Shown: one piece after another, positions 14,659-21,889 of the stretch
Layout of the letters: each line of letters begins with the position of its first letter
How positions within the stretch are numbered: the first letter of the stretch is position 1
Assembly: GCA_963511305.1 (NCBI GenBank)
Contig: CAUPIJ010000027.1
Location: forward strand, 1-24,106
Direction of reading: 5' to 3'
From: Propionimicrobium sp963511305
GTDB lineage: Bacteria; Actinomycetota; Actinomycetes; Propionibacteriales; Propionibacteriaceae
DNA: 24,106 bases
The notes under the pieces: model-generated
The model's database searches: none
The model's input: only the letters and a program-made list of their open reading frames with translations
What the model was told of the DNA's origin: nothing
Position numbers and translations under genes: made by a program

Positions 14659-15582
14659 TTATCTAGCTCTTGGGTGCGACGAGATGTATACCTCGCGCAG
14701 CTTGTCGATGGTGACCTCAGTGTAAATCTGGGTGGTGGTCACCGACGAGTGACCGAGCAGCTCCTGGACGACCCGAATGTCCGCCCCGCCTTCCAGCAGG
14801 TGCGTAGCGAAGCTGTGCCGCAGGCTGTGCGGGCTGATCTCACTCTTGATGCCCGATGCCTCGGCTCGCTGCCGCAGAATCGCCCACGCAGACTGCCGGG
14901 ACAGCCGCCTGCCTAGGGTGTTCAGCAGCAGCGCCGAAGTGGACTTCTTGGCCTTCTCCAACAGCGCGGGTCGGCCGCGAACCAGCCAGGCGTCGATCGC
15001 CGAGCGCGCGTAACTGCCCAGCGGCACCATTCGCTGTTTGTTGCCCTTGCCCAGCAACCGAAGCCCGGCAGCAGGATTCTCCAGCACCCCGGTCACGTCG
15101 TCGACGTCGAGGTCGAGAATCTCGCTGATACGCGCTCCCGTGCCGTAGAGCATTTCCAGCAGGCAGGCGTCGCGCAGCCCGAGCGGATCGCTGGTGTCGA
15201 TCGAGCCGAGCAGCCGCTGTACCTCGTCAATGCTAAGCGCCTTGGGCAGCCGCTTGCCGAGCTTGGGCACGCTGATCGCGCTCGCGATGTCCTCCTTGGC
15301 CATGCCCTCATCGGCCGCAAATGCGTGCAGATTGCGAACGGCAACCATCGCGCGGGCGACGGAGGACTTTGCCAGGGGCCGATGTTCGCCCTCGCCGCTA
15401 GCCAGGGCTATCTGATAGCGGTTGATCAGGGCAGCGTCCACCTGATCGATCTGAGTGACGTCCTGACCAGCAAGCCAGTCGACATATCTGCCAAGATCCC
15501 TGCGATAAGCAGCAACGGTGTTTTCGGAAAGCCCCCGCTCGACGATTACGTGGTCGAGATAGTTGTTCAGCAGTTCGCCCAT
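14659..15582 (-). CDS. xerD: Tyrosine recombinase XerD
   Basis: Site-specific recombinase that with XerC resolves chromosome dimers at dif under FtsK control. The 307 residues have an N-terminal SAM-like core-binding domain (about 1-90) and a catalytic domain with the full active site: Arg151 (GTGARISEI), Lys179 in the beta-hairpin, His252 and Arg255 (HSLRHSFATH), His278 (LLGHSSVTTTQIY) and the nucleophile Tyr287. A chromosomal XerD is favoured over an integrase by length, lack of phage genes and synteny with Rv1701. The ATG overlaps the NUDIX stop (TAATG). There are 62 bases between its stop and the parA start. Confidence 0.95.
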   Translation of the reverse strand: MGELLNNYLDHVIVERGLSENTVAAYRRDLGRYVDWLAGQDVTQIDQVDAALINRYQIALASGEGEHRPLAKSSVARAMVAVRNLHAFAADEGMAKEDIASAISVPKLGKRLPKALSIDEVQRLLGSIDTSDPLGLRDACLLEMLYGTGARISEILDLDVDDVTGVLENPAAGLRLLGKGNKQRMVPLGSYARSAIDAWLVRGRPALLEKAKKSTSALLLNTLGRRLSRQSAWAILRQRAEASGIKSEISPHSLRHSFATHLLEGGADIRVVQELLGHSSVTTTQIYTEVTIDKLREVYISSHPRAR

Positions 15583-16232
15583 TAGCGCTCGTGTTCCTTA
15601 GCCCTGCGTGCCACGAGCCTATCTCGGGCTGGCCAGGGCGCGTCGGCCGGGCGCAGCTCGCCCACTCTGCCCTGCTCAATGGCCAGCTTGAGGCTGAGCA
15701 CACCGTTTACCATCGTCGGGCTCTGGATTTTTCCTGCGTAGACACTCTCGACGAGCTCATCCAGCGGGATCCAGTGGACGCTCATCTCGGCCTCTTCATC
15801 CTCGACGGCGAAGCCCTCGGGCCTAGGCGCGGGTTTCAGGTCACGAGCCAGGTAGACCCTAATCGGCTCGGCAAGACCACCAGGTGAGGTGAAGATGTCT
15901 AGCAGCACAGCCCAGGTTTCCGCGGCTAGCTGCGCCTCTTCGGCGAGCTCTCGCTTGGCGGCTAGCAACGGATCCTCGCCTGCGATGTCGAGCAGCCCTG
16001 CCGGCGGCTCGATCAGCCGCATTCGCACCGGGTGCCGGTACTGATCGACCACTGCCACGCGCAACTGCTCGTCGACCGCGATGATGCTGACGGCGCCGGG
16101 ATGATCGGCGTATTGGCGAACCATCGTGCCGCCAGACGGCAGCGCGACCTCGTCCTCGATGAAATCCTGAACCTGTCCATCAGCCTTGACCGTGTGTTTG
16201 ATAACCTGCCACGACTCGTCTTGATCGATCAT
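15582..16232 (-). CDS. NUDIX hydrolase, ADP-ribose pyrophosphatase type
   Basis: Hydrolyses a nucleoside diphosphate linked to another moiety, most likely ADP-ribose to AMP and ribose 5-phosphate. The 216-residue length and the PPAGLLD lead-in to the Nudix box are typical of ADPRases. The box spans about 79-101: Gly79, Glu86, then REL-x-EE at 94-99 with the metal-binding glutamates intact. The glycine that usually follows EEx is replaced by Gln101 (EEAQL), a mild deviation. The gene is immediately upstream of xerD with a 1-bp overlap, the same pairing as Rv1700-Rv1701. The ATG has no ribosome binding site, but TAATGT is seven bases upstream. Confidence 0.9.
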   Translation of the reverse strand: MIDQDESWQVIKHTVKADGQVQDFIEDEVALPSGGTMVRQYADHPGAVSIIAVDEQLRVAVVDQYRHPVRMRLIEPPAGLLDIAGEDPLLAAKRELAEEAQLAAETWAVLLDIFTSPGGLAEPIRVYLARDLKPAPRPEGFAVEDEEAEMSVHWIPLDELVESVYAGKIQSPTMVNGVLSLKLAIEQGRVGELRPADAPWPARDRLVARRAKEHER

Positions 16233-16239
16233 GTTTTCA

Positions 16240-16245
16240 ACATTA
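16240..16245 (-). promoter_or_regulatory. Candidate leaderless -10 box of the NUDIX-xerD operon
   Basis: TAATGT on the minus strand stands seven bases (TGAAAAC) before the NUDIX ATG, in the 39-bp gap after pyrB. No convincing -35 was found. Confidence 0.4.
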
Positions 16246-16271
16246 GGCGATTCACGGAAAGGAGGCGTGCT

Positions 16272-17309
16272 TTAGGCTTCCCAATCCAGGCTGGCCTGCC
16301 AGGGGCGCTGTTTCAGGGTGGCCTGGACGGCGTCTACCGAACAGCCGAGCACCGTCAGGAAGATCGCCATCCTGATGCGAAGCCCGTTGTCGGTCTGGCG
16401 GAAGATCGAGAGGCCGGGCAAATCGTCGACGTCGCTGGATAGGTCGTAGCTTTCGGCGCGGGAATCACGCGGCAGCGGGTGCATGATGATGATGTCGAGG
16501 GCCTCGGCCTCGGCGAGCATCCGCCTGTCCAACAGTCGGCCACGGAACTTGTCGCCGCGCTTCACCTCGTCGGTCATGCGCTCGCGCTGGACGCGCGTGG
16601 CGTAGACGGCATCGGCGCCGCTGACCGCCTCGATCACCGAGTCGCAGTCAACCACCTCGTGCCCGCGAGAGAGAGCGTATCTGGCGATCTCGTCGGGAAG
16701 CTCGAGGCTCGGCGGGCTGAACATCTTGAAGGTCAAGCCAGAGCGCAGACTGAGCAGTTTCATCAGCGAATGCACGGTTCTGCCGTATTTCAGATCGCCG
16801 ATGATCGCGATGGTTCGGCCGTCCACGCCCTGGCCACGCTTCTTCAGCTCCCTGCTCAACGTGTAGACGTCCAACAGCGCTTGACTAGGGTGTTCGCCGG
16901 CTCCATCGCCAGCGTTAACCACGGGGACAACCGACGCTTGAGCAAATTCTGCCACGGACCCCTCGTCGGGATGGCGCACTACCAGCACATCGGAGTAGCC
17001 GGAAACCACACGGGCGGTGTCGTGGATCGACTCGCCCTTGGCCATCGACGAGAACGTGAATCCCGTGGTGGTGGTCACCTCGCCGCCCAGGCGCAGGAAC
17101 GCCGACTCGAAGCTGAGCCGGGTTCGGGTGCTCGGCTCGAAGAACAGCGATCCCAACACCGCCCCATCAAGCACAGTGCAAACCGATTTTCTGGCGGCGA
17201 TCGGCTCCACCGCGTCGGCGAGTAAGAAAAGATTGTTGAGGGTTTTATCGTCGAACTGCTGGGTAGACAGCAGATGCTTTCCTCGCCCGAAAAGTGGCAG
17301 CTGATTCAT
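16272..17309 (-). CDS. pyrB: Aspartate carbamoyltransferase catalytic chain, E. coli type
   Basis: Transfers the carbamoyl group to aspartate, the committed step of pyrimidine synthesis. All substrate ligands known from E. coli PyrB can be found: STRTR at 60-64, Lys91 (AKGES loop), Arg112-His113 (VVRHP), His140 and Gln143 (EHPSQ), Arg177 (GDLKYGRTVHS), Arg239 and Gln241 (TRVQRER) and HPLP at 277-280. At 345 residues it is about 35 longer than usual, with extra sequence at both ends. The GDLKYGRTVHS segment is of the E. coli/archaeal type rather than the Bacillus-like type expected in most actinobacteria. No regulatory chain pyrI is adjacent. The ATG has a GGAGG five bases upstream and a TATCCT promoter box, so it is a separate unit after recN. 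Confidence 0.9.
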   Translation of the reverse strand: MNQLPLFGRGKHLLSTQQFDDKTLNNLFLLADAVEPIAARKSVCTVLDGAVLGSLFFEPSTRTRLSFESAFLRLGGEVTTTTGFTFSSMAKGESIHDTARVVSGYSDVLVVRHPDEGSVAEFAQASVVPVVNAGDGAGEHPSQALLDVYTLSRELKKRGQGVDGRTIAIIGDLKYGRTVHSLMKLLSLRSGLTFKMFSPPSLELPDEIARYALSRGHEVVDCDSVIEAVSGADAVYATRVQRERMTDEVKRGDKFRGRLLDRRMLAEAEALDIIIMHPLPRDSRAESYDLSSDVDDLPGLSIFRQTDNGLRIRMAIFLTVLGCSVDAVQATLKQRPWQASLDWEA

Positions 17310-17314
17310 CGAGA

Positions 17315-17339
17315 CCTCCGAGAGTTTTCTAGCAGGATA
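17315..17339 (-). promoter_or_regulatory. Candidate pyrB promoter and ribosome binding site
   Basis: TATCCT (17334-17339, minus strand) is followed by an untranslated leader of about 18-20 bases with GGAGG (17315-17319) five bases before the ATG. The same TATCCT hexamer is found before the FKBP gene. Here the distance to the start codon is normal for a leadered mRNA, in contrast to the leaderless genes of this window. Confidence 0.45.
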
Positions 17340-17375
17340 CCGCCACAGCCTTTCTCGGTGAAATGCGGGCTAAGG

Positions 17376-19052
17376 TTAGCGGCTATTGGCTAGCTCCAGC
17401 AGCTCCTTGGCGTGTGCCAGGGCAGCATCGGTGTCCGAGCCGCCCATCATTCTGGCTAGCTCCTTGAGACGGTCTTGTCCATTCAGCCTGGTCACGTCGC
17501 TGGTGGTTATCTCACCGTCACTGGTCTTCGAGATCAGGTAGTGGGCGTCACCGAACGCGGCGACCTGAGCCAGGTGGGTGACAACGATCACCTGCGAGTG
17601 CTTGGCCAGCCTAGCCAGCCGACGGCCAATCTCCGTGGCCACCGCACCGCCGACGCCGGCGTCGACCTCGTCGAAGACGAAGACGTGGCCCTCGTCGCCA
17701 GCCGCCAACACGACCTCGAGAGCCAACCTGACACGTGATAATTCTCCTCCGGACGCTACCTTCGCCAGTTGAGCTGGCTCGTTGCCTGGGTTGGCCGAGA
17801 AAAGTAGTTGAATACTTTCCAGACCCCAGGGCCCCGGCTCGGCCAGTGGCTCCAACTCGAAAGCTAGCCTCGCGTGCGGCATCGCTAGCGCGGTCAGCTC
17901 TGCAGACACCTCTTTGGCTAGCCGTTTTGCGGCTTTTGCTCGGCTTTCGGTGAGCCTACGACCAGCCTCCAGCAGCTCGGCGTCGAGCTGTTGAAGGCGC
18001 CCTGCCAGCTCGTTCACCTTGGCGTCATCGTTGCCGAGTTCTAACACCCTGCGACTTGCCCGTTGCGCCCAGTCCAGCACTTCTTCGAGGCTGGAGCCGT
18101 ACTTCTTTGTCAGCGCCTGCAGCCCAGCCCTGCGCTCGCCGATCGCCTCCAGCCTAATCGGGTCTCCCTCAAGATTGGCTAGATAGCTGGCGACACTGCC
18201 GGACAAATCATTAATGAGATAACTGGCCCGCCTGGCATCCTCTGCCATCTGGGAGCAGGATTCATCAAGATCAGCGGCATGCTCCAATGCTCTGATCGCC
18301 TCGCTAATTAGACCCGTGATACCTGGCTCGGCTATGTCGCCTGTGGGCGAACCGGACAGCGCCTGACTGGCTCGCGCAGCGAGCTCCCGAAGATCGTCAA
18401 CGGCCTGCAGTCTGGCCGCCTCTGCGGCTAGCGCCGTATCCTCACCCACGATCGGATCGACCTTCTCGATTTCGGCCAAGCCGAACTGCAGCAGATCATG
18501 CTCCCTGGCCCGTTCCTGGGCGTTGTTGCGCACGTCCTCCAGCTCGGCACGCACCCTAGCGCGCTCGTCGTAGAGGCCTCGATAAGTCGCCAAAAGCTCT
18601 TGATTTCCAGCCGCCTGGTCTAGCACCTGCCGCTGTCTCTGCGATGTGCCGAGCCTGATCTGTTCGGACTGGCCGTGCAGGGTAGCAAGCTCTCCGGTCA
18701 GCTCAGCCAGCTTACGCAAAGGAATCTGTGCACCGCCCGCAAAAGAACTAGAACGCCCGGCCTTGCTGATCTGCCTGGCGAAGATGGCCTCGCCGTCGTC
18801 GACGTCAGCGCCACATGCCTCAAGCTCCTCTGCGACGTCCTTAGCCTCGAAAGTGCCCTCGACGATGCACTTCTTGGCACCAACGCGAACCAGGCCGGAG
18901 TCGCTTCGCTCGCCGAGCAAAAGCCCTAGCCCGGAGACGATCATGGTCTTGCCAGCGCCCGTCTCGCCCGTGAGCACGGTCATGCCGGGCTCGAATTCCA
19001 GGCTCGCCGAGGCAATTACGCCCAGGTCTTTGATGCGGAGGGTGGTGAGCAT
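17376..19052 (-). CDS. recN: DNA repair protein RecN
   Basis: SMC-like ATPase that gathers DNA ends during double-strand break repair. At 558 residues it has the usual size. Walker A (GETGAGKT) is at 29-36 in an N-terminal ATPase half. Long heptad-rich coiled-coil stretches (about 160-380) follow. The C-terminal half carries the ABC signature VASGGELSRVRLALEVVL and Walker B (HVFVFDEVDAGVGG). It starts two bases after the nadK stop and is probably co-transcribed with tlyA-nadK. I saw no LexA box immediately upstream, but I did not scan systematically. Confidence 0.96.
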   Translation of the reverse strand: MLTTLRIKDLGVIASASLEFEPGMTVLTGETGAGKTMIVSGLGLLLGERSDSGLVRVGAKKCIVEGTFEAKDVAEELEACGADVDDGEAIFARQISKAGRSSSFAGGAQIPLRKLAELTGELATLHGQSEQIRLGTSQRQRQVLDQAAGNQELLATYRGLYDERARVRAELEDVRNNAQERAREHDLLQFGLAEIEKVDPIVGEDTALAAEAARLQAVDDLRELAARASQALSGSPTGDIAEPGITGLISEAIRALEHAADLDESCSQMAEDARRASYLINDLSGSVASYLANLEGDPIRLEAIGERRAGLQALTKKYGSSLEEVLDWAQRASRRVLELGNDDAKVNELAGRLQQLDAELLEAGRRLTESRAKAAKRLAKEVSAELTALAMPHARLAFELEPLAEPGPWGLESIQLLFSANPGNEPAQLAKVASGGELSRVRLALEVVLAAGDEGHVFVFDEVDAGVGGAVATEIGRRLARLAKHSQVIVVTHLAQVAAFGDAHYLISKTSDGEITTSDVTRLNGQDRLKELARMMGGSDTDAALAHAKELLELANSR

Positions 19053-19054
19053 GG

Positions 19055-19936
19055 CTACTGACGGAACCCCTCGACGTTCAGCTTGAACTTCTTCACCAGC
19101 CTGGAGGTGAACGGCTGCTCAGAGAGCCGAGCCACCAACATCTCGTTGGCATTCCTGCGCACCCGGATCTTTGCGGTCGGCGACAGCTCGACCGTGCGCT
19201 TGCCGTCGCACCATAGCACCAGCTTCGAACCCAGATCGTCCACGACGCTGACGTCAACGTGCGAGTCTGGGGCCAAAACCAGCGGCCGCGCGAATAGCGC
19301 GTGCGCGGCCATGGGAACCACCAGGAAGGCCTCGACGTTTGGCCAGACCACGGGACCGCCAAGCGAGAACGCGTAAGCGGTGGAGCCCGTCGGGGTAGAA
19401 ACCAGCAGGCCGTCGCAACCGAATCGGTACAGCCCGCGATCGTCCACCTCAATGAGCAGATCGATCATCTTGGTTTTGGTGTGCTTTTCCACCGAAACCT
19501 CATTGACTGCGAACGAGCGCCATACCTCCTCGCCCTGGTCTGTGACGTTGACCTCTAGCGTGAGTCGTTTCTCGACGTAGTAGCACTGCAAAATAACCTG
19601 CTCGATCAGCTGCGGGATGTTCGAAGGGTCGAGTTCCGCCAGAAAGCCGACGTGGCCGAGATTAACGCCGAGCAACGGAATGCCCCGTGGAACCGCCAAC
19701 TCTGCTGCTCCAAGAATGGTGCCGTCACCGCCGAAGACCACCAGAACCTCCACGTCGACAAGTTCACAGGTTTCGCAGATTCGCACCTGAGGGCACCGCT
19801 CCGCGACGAGCTTAGCCCGCTCGCCAACGCCCAAACATTCGATGTCGTGAGCAGTGATTCCCTCAGCGAATTCGAGCGCGGCATCAACCGCTTCTGGCTT
19901 AGCGGGATGCACTACGAAAGCTACTCGGCGACTCAT
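19055..19936 (-). CDS. nadK: NAD kinase
   Basis: Phosphorylates NAD to NADP using ATP or polyphosphate. The 293 residues contain the catalytic GGDGT at 69-73, the NLGHVGFLAE segment and the second substrate motif GDGLLVSTPTGSTAYAFS with a Gly-rich turn (GGPVVWPN). This matches the Rv1695 family. The gene lies between tlyA and recN in the order conserved in actinobacteria. There are 42 bases between the tlyA stop and this ATG. TAAGCT is seven bases before the start and only a weak GAAGAT precedes it, so an internal leaderless promoter may supplement read-through. Confidence 0.96.
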   Translation of the reverse strand: MSRRVAFVVHPAKPEAVDAALEFAEGITAHDIECLGVGERAKLVAERCPQVRICETCELVDVEVLVVFGGDGTILGAAELAVPRGIPLLGVNLGHVGFLAELDPSNIPQLIEQVILQCYYVEKRLTLEVNVTDQGEEVWRSFAVNEVSVEKHTKTKMIDLLIEVDDRGLYRFGCDGLLVSTPTGSTAYAFSLGGPVVWPNVEAFLVVPMAAHALFARPLVLAPDSHVDVSVVDDLGSKLVLWCDGKRTVELSPTAKIRVRRNANEMLVARLSEQPFTSRLVKKFKLNVEGFRQ

Positions 19937-19943
19937 ATCTTCG

Positions 19944-19949
19944 AGCTTA
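19944..19949 (-). promoter_or_regulatory. Candidate leaderless -10 box of nadK
   Basis: TAAGCT on the minus strand ends seven bases (CGAAGAT) before the nadK ATG. No good -35 is visible, so the call rests on spacing alone. Confidence 0.35.
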
Positions 19950-19978
19950 TCCGCTCATCACCCGGGTCGAGAGAAAAG

Positions 19979-20710
19979 TTAACAGCCAACGAAGCAAACG
20001 AAGATTTCTCTGTTGCCAGACGGCCCAGGAAGCTGGCTATCCGCGCTCCACACCGGCCGCCACCCGATCTCGCGGGCTGCCTCGATGACCTGCTTGACGG
20101 CGAGTTTGCGCAGGCTCTCGCTTTTCACGACGCCGCCGCGCTCCAACCTGTCCTTACCGACCTCGAACTGCGGTTTGACTAGCAGAATCGCCATACCATC
20201 GCTGGCTAGCACCCCGGATAGCGGCTCTAGCAGCAGCCTCAGCGAGATGAACGAGACGTCACCGACGATCAAATCCACCGGCTTGTCGTCGAGATCGGCC
20301 AGGGTCAGATCCCGCAGGTTCAGGCCCTCGCGAACCTCGACCCTGGTGTCGCTACGCAGCGACTCGTCAAGTTGGTCGTGGCCGACGTCCACCGAATAAA
20401 CCCGCTCGGCGCCGGCCTCTAATAGCACCTGGGTGAAGCCTCCGGTCGAAGCGCCAGCGTCCAGGACGCGCCCGAGCTTGGGCAGCTTGATATCTGACTC
20501 GCTAAGGCCACCTAGCGCGCCGAGCAGTTTATAGGCCGCCCTGGAAACCCACTTTTCGTCATCTACGACGACATCGTCGCCAGCATCTAGGCGGTAAGAG
20601 GGCTTGCGCAACACCTCACCGTTGACGCTGACCCTGCCCGCCTTGATCAACTGCTGAGCGCGGGTACGCGACCTGACGCGCTCGGCGATTACCCTGTCCA
20701 GGCGACTCAA
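19979..20710 (-). CDS. tlyA: TlyA family rRNA 2'-O-methyltransferase
   Basis: In mycobacteria TlyA methylates ribose 2'-O positions in 16S (C1409) and 23S (C1920) rRNA, which gives capreomycin sensitivity. Here 243 residues show the N-terminal S4 domain (about 3-60: LDRVIAERVRSRTRAQQLI), the SRAAYKL linker, and a FtsJ-like Rossmann domain with the SAM motif LDAGASTGGFTQ (84-91 core). The conserved DVSFISLR and LVKPQFEVGKDR follow. The start is TTG, overlapping the stop of the small upstream gene (TTGA). It is chosen because it gives the usual N-terminus and upstream codons belong to the other gene. Only a weak GGAA ribosome binding site is present, which fits translational coupling. Confidence 0.93.
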   Translation of the reverse strand: MSRLDRVIAERVRSRTRAQQLIKAGRVSVNGEVLRKPSYRLDAGDDVVVDDEKWVSRAAYKLLGALGGLSESDIKLPKLGRVLDAGASTGGFTQVLLEAGAERVYSVDVGHDQLDESLRSDTRVEVREGLNLRDLTLADLDDKPVDLIVGDVSFISLRLLLEPLSGVLASDGMAILLVKPQFEVGKDRLERGGVVKSESLRKLAVKQVIEAAREIGWRPVWSADSQLPGPSGNREIFVCFVGC

Positions 20711-20910
20711 TTTTCCGGCTTCGGCATGGGGATGGCGTCCCTAGAATGCTCCAAAACTCGGGTCAACTCGCTCTGGGCTTGTGAGAGTTTTACCAGCTGA
20801 TCTGCAGGAGAAAGCTCAGAAATATCCCCTAACTCGGCAAGCACCCTATCCACGGCATGATTTCCGGTTACCGGCACCCGGATCTCGCCGGTCTCGTCAG
20901 TGGAGCTCAT
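20707..20910 (-). CDS. Small conserved protein between HAD phosphatase and tlyA
   Basis: A 67-residue acidic protein of unknown function. The first 16 or so residues look flexible. The rest is predicted helical: a segment AVDRVLAELGDISEL and a second, SPADQLVKLSQAQSELTRVLEHS, with a heptad-like pattern. The position equals Rv1693 in M. tuberculosis. It overlaps the HAD gene by 14 bp and the tlyA TTG by 4 bp, which supports its being a translated gene of the operon. Partner and role are not known to me. Confidence 0.75.
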   Translation of the reverse strand: MSSTDETGEIRVPVTGNHAVDRVLAELGDISELSPADQLVKLSQAQSELTRVLEHSRDAIPMPKPEN

Positions 20911-21889
20911 CTAGCACCGCCAAAAATTCTTCACCGTCGACGTCGTTAGCCCAAGCCAGCTGGCAGCCCGCCCACAAGGCGTCCAACTGCCCCTCGTAGC
21001 CGGCAGAGATGTGCTCGGCGACGAGCTTGCCGTCAGCCACCTGCACGATAGCCTCGCCGCAGGTGGCACGCCCCTCGTCAATCTGTGCGATCCTGGCTGG
21101 CTGGCTCATGGAGCGGATGTCGGCGCCAATGTAGGTGGGGCGCTGATGCGGCTCGGCATAAAACACGTCTCGCTTTCCATGCGTTCCGGTAAAAACCATG
21201 AACGAGTCGATGCCCACGTTATATGCGCCTTCGATGTCGGTATCCAGACGATCGCCGACGAAGATCGGGCTTCTCACCCCGAGCCTCTCGATCGTGTAGT
21301 CGAGCAGCGGACGATACGGCTTACCTGCGATCTCGGGCTCCTTGTCAGGAGCACACAGCGAGATAAGAGCCAGCACGCCACCTGCGCCGGGCACGATTCC
21401 CCTGTTTGTCGGGCGCGTCGGGTCGGGGTTCGAGGCAAACCAGGCAACCCCGTTCTGCACGGCGATCGCAGCCTCGTCTACCAGCTCCCAGCGCATCTTC
21501 GGGTTGTAGCCGCAGATCACGGCATCCGGGCATTCGTCGTAGGTTTTGACAACCTCAAAGCCTGCCTCACGCACCTTGTCATCCAAGGCAGCCGCGCCAC
21601 AGACCAGCACCTTCGAGCCCGGCTGCAGCGCCTTCTGCAGCATCCCCTGGGATGCCTGGCCGCTAGTCGCGACGTCCTCAAGATTGCAGCTGACGTTCAT
21701 GCCGTTCAGCTGATCCATCACCGTCTCGGGAGAGCGCCCAGAATTATTGGTCACGAAACCGATCTTCTTGCCGAGCCTGCGTAGCTCCGCGATGCCCTCC
21801 GGGGCACCGACGACGGCTTCCGGCCCTAGGTAGACCACGCCATCGAGATCAAAAAGCGCGCAGTCGTAGCGATCAATTAGAAGACTCAT
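20897..21889 (-). CDS. HAD-IIA phosphatase, NagD/phosphoglycolate phosphatase-like
   Basis: A haloacid dehalogenase-type phosphatase of 330 residues. Motif I with nucleophile Asp14 and Asp16 is in ALFDLDGVVYLG; motif II is VTNNSGRS; the C2A cap includes ASNPDPTRPTNRG; motif III Lys lies in GKPYRP and motif IV is VGDRLDTDIEGA. Family members act on p-nitrophenyl phosphate, sugar phosphates or 2-phosphoglycolate; the substrate here cannot be told. The ATG at 21889 is chosen because GAGG lies six bases upstream and it gives the standard MSLLIDRYD start; longer frames only extend into the preceding gene. It overlaps the TPR gene by 17 bp. The order equals Rv1692. Confidence 0.92.
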   Translation of the reverse strand: MSLLIDRYDCALFDLDGVVYLGPEAVVGAPEGIAELRRLGKKIGFVTNNSGRSPETVMDQLNGMNVSCNLEDVATSGQASQGMLQKALQPGSKVLVCGAAALDDKVREAGFEVVKTYDECPDAVICGYNPKMRWELVDEAAIAVQNGVAWFASNPDPTRPTNRGIVPGAGGVLALISLCAPDKEPEIAGKPYRPLLDYTIERLGVRSPIFVGDRLDTDIEGAYNVGIDSFMVFTGTHGKRDVFYAEPHQRPTYIGADIRSMSQPARIAQIDEGRATCGEAIVQVADGKLVAEHISAGYEGQLDALWAGCQLAWANDVDGEEFLAVLDELH

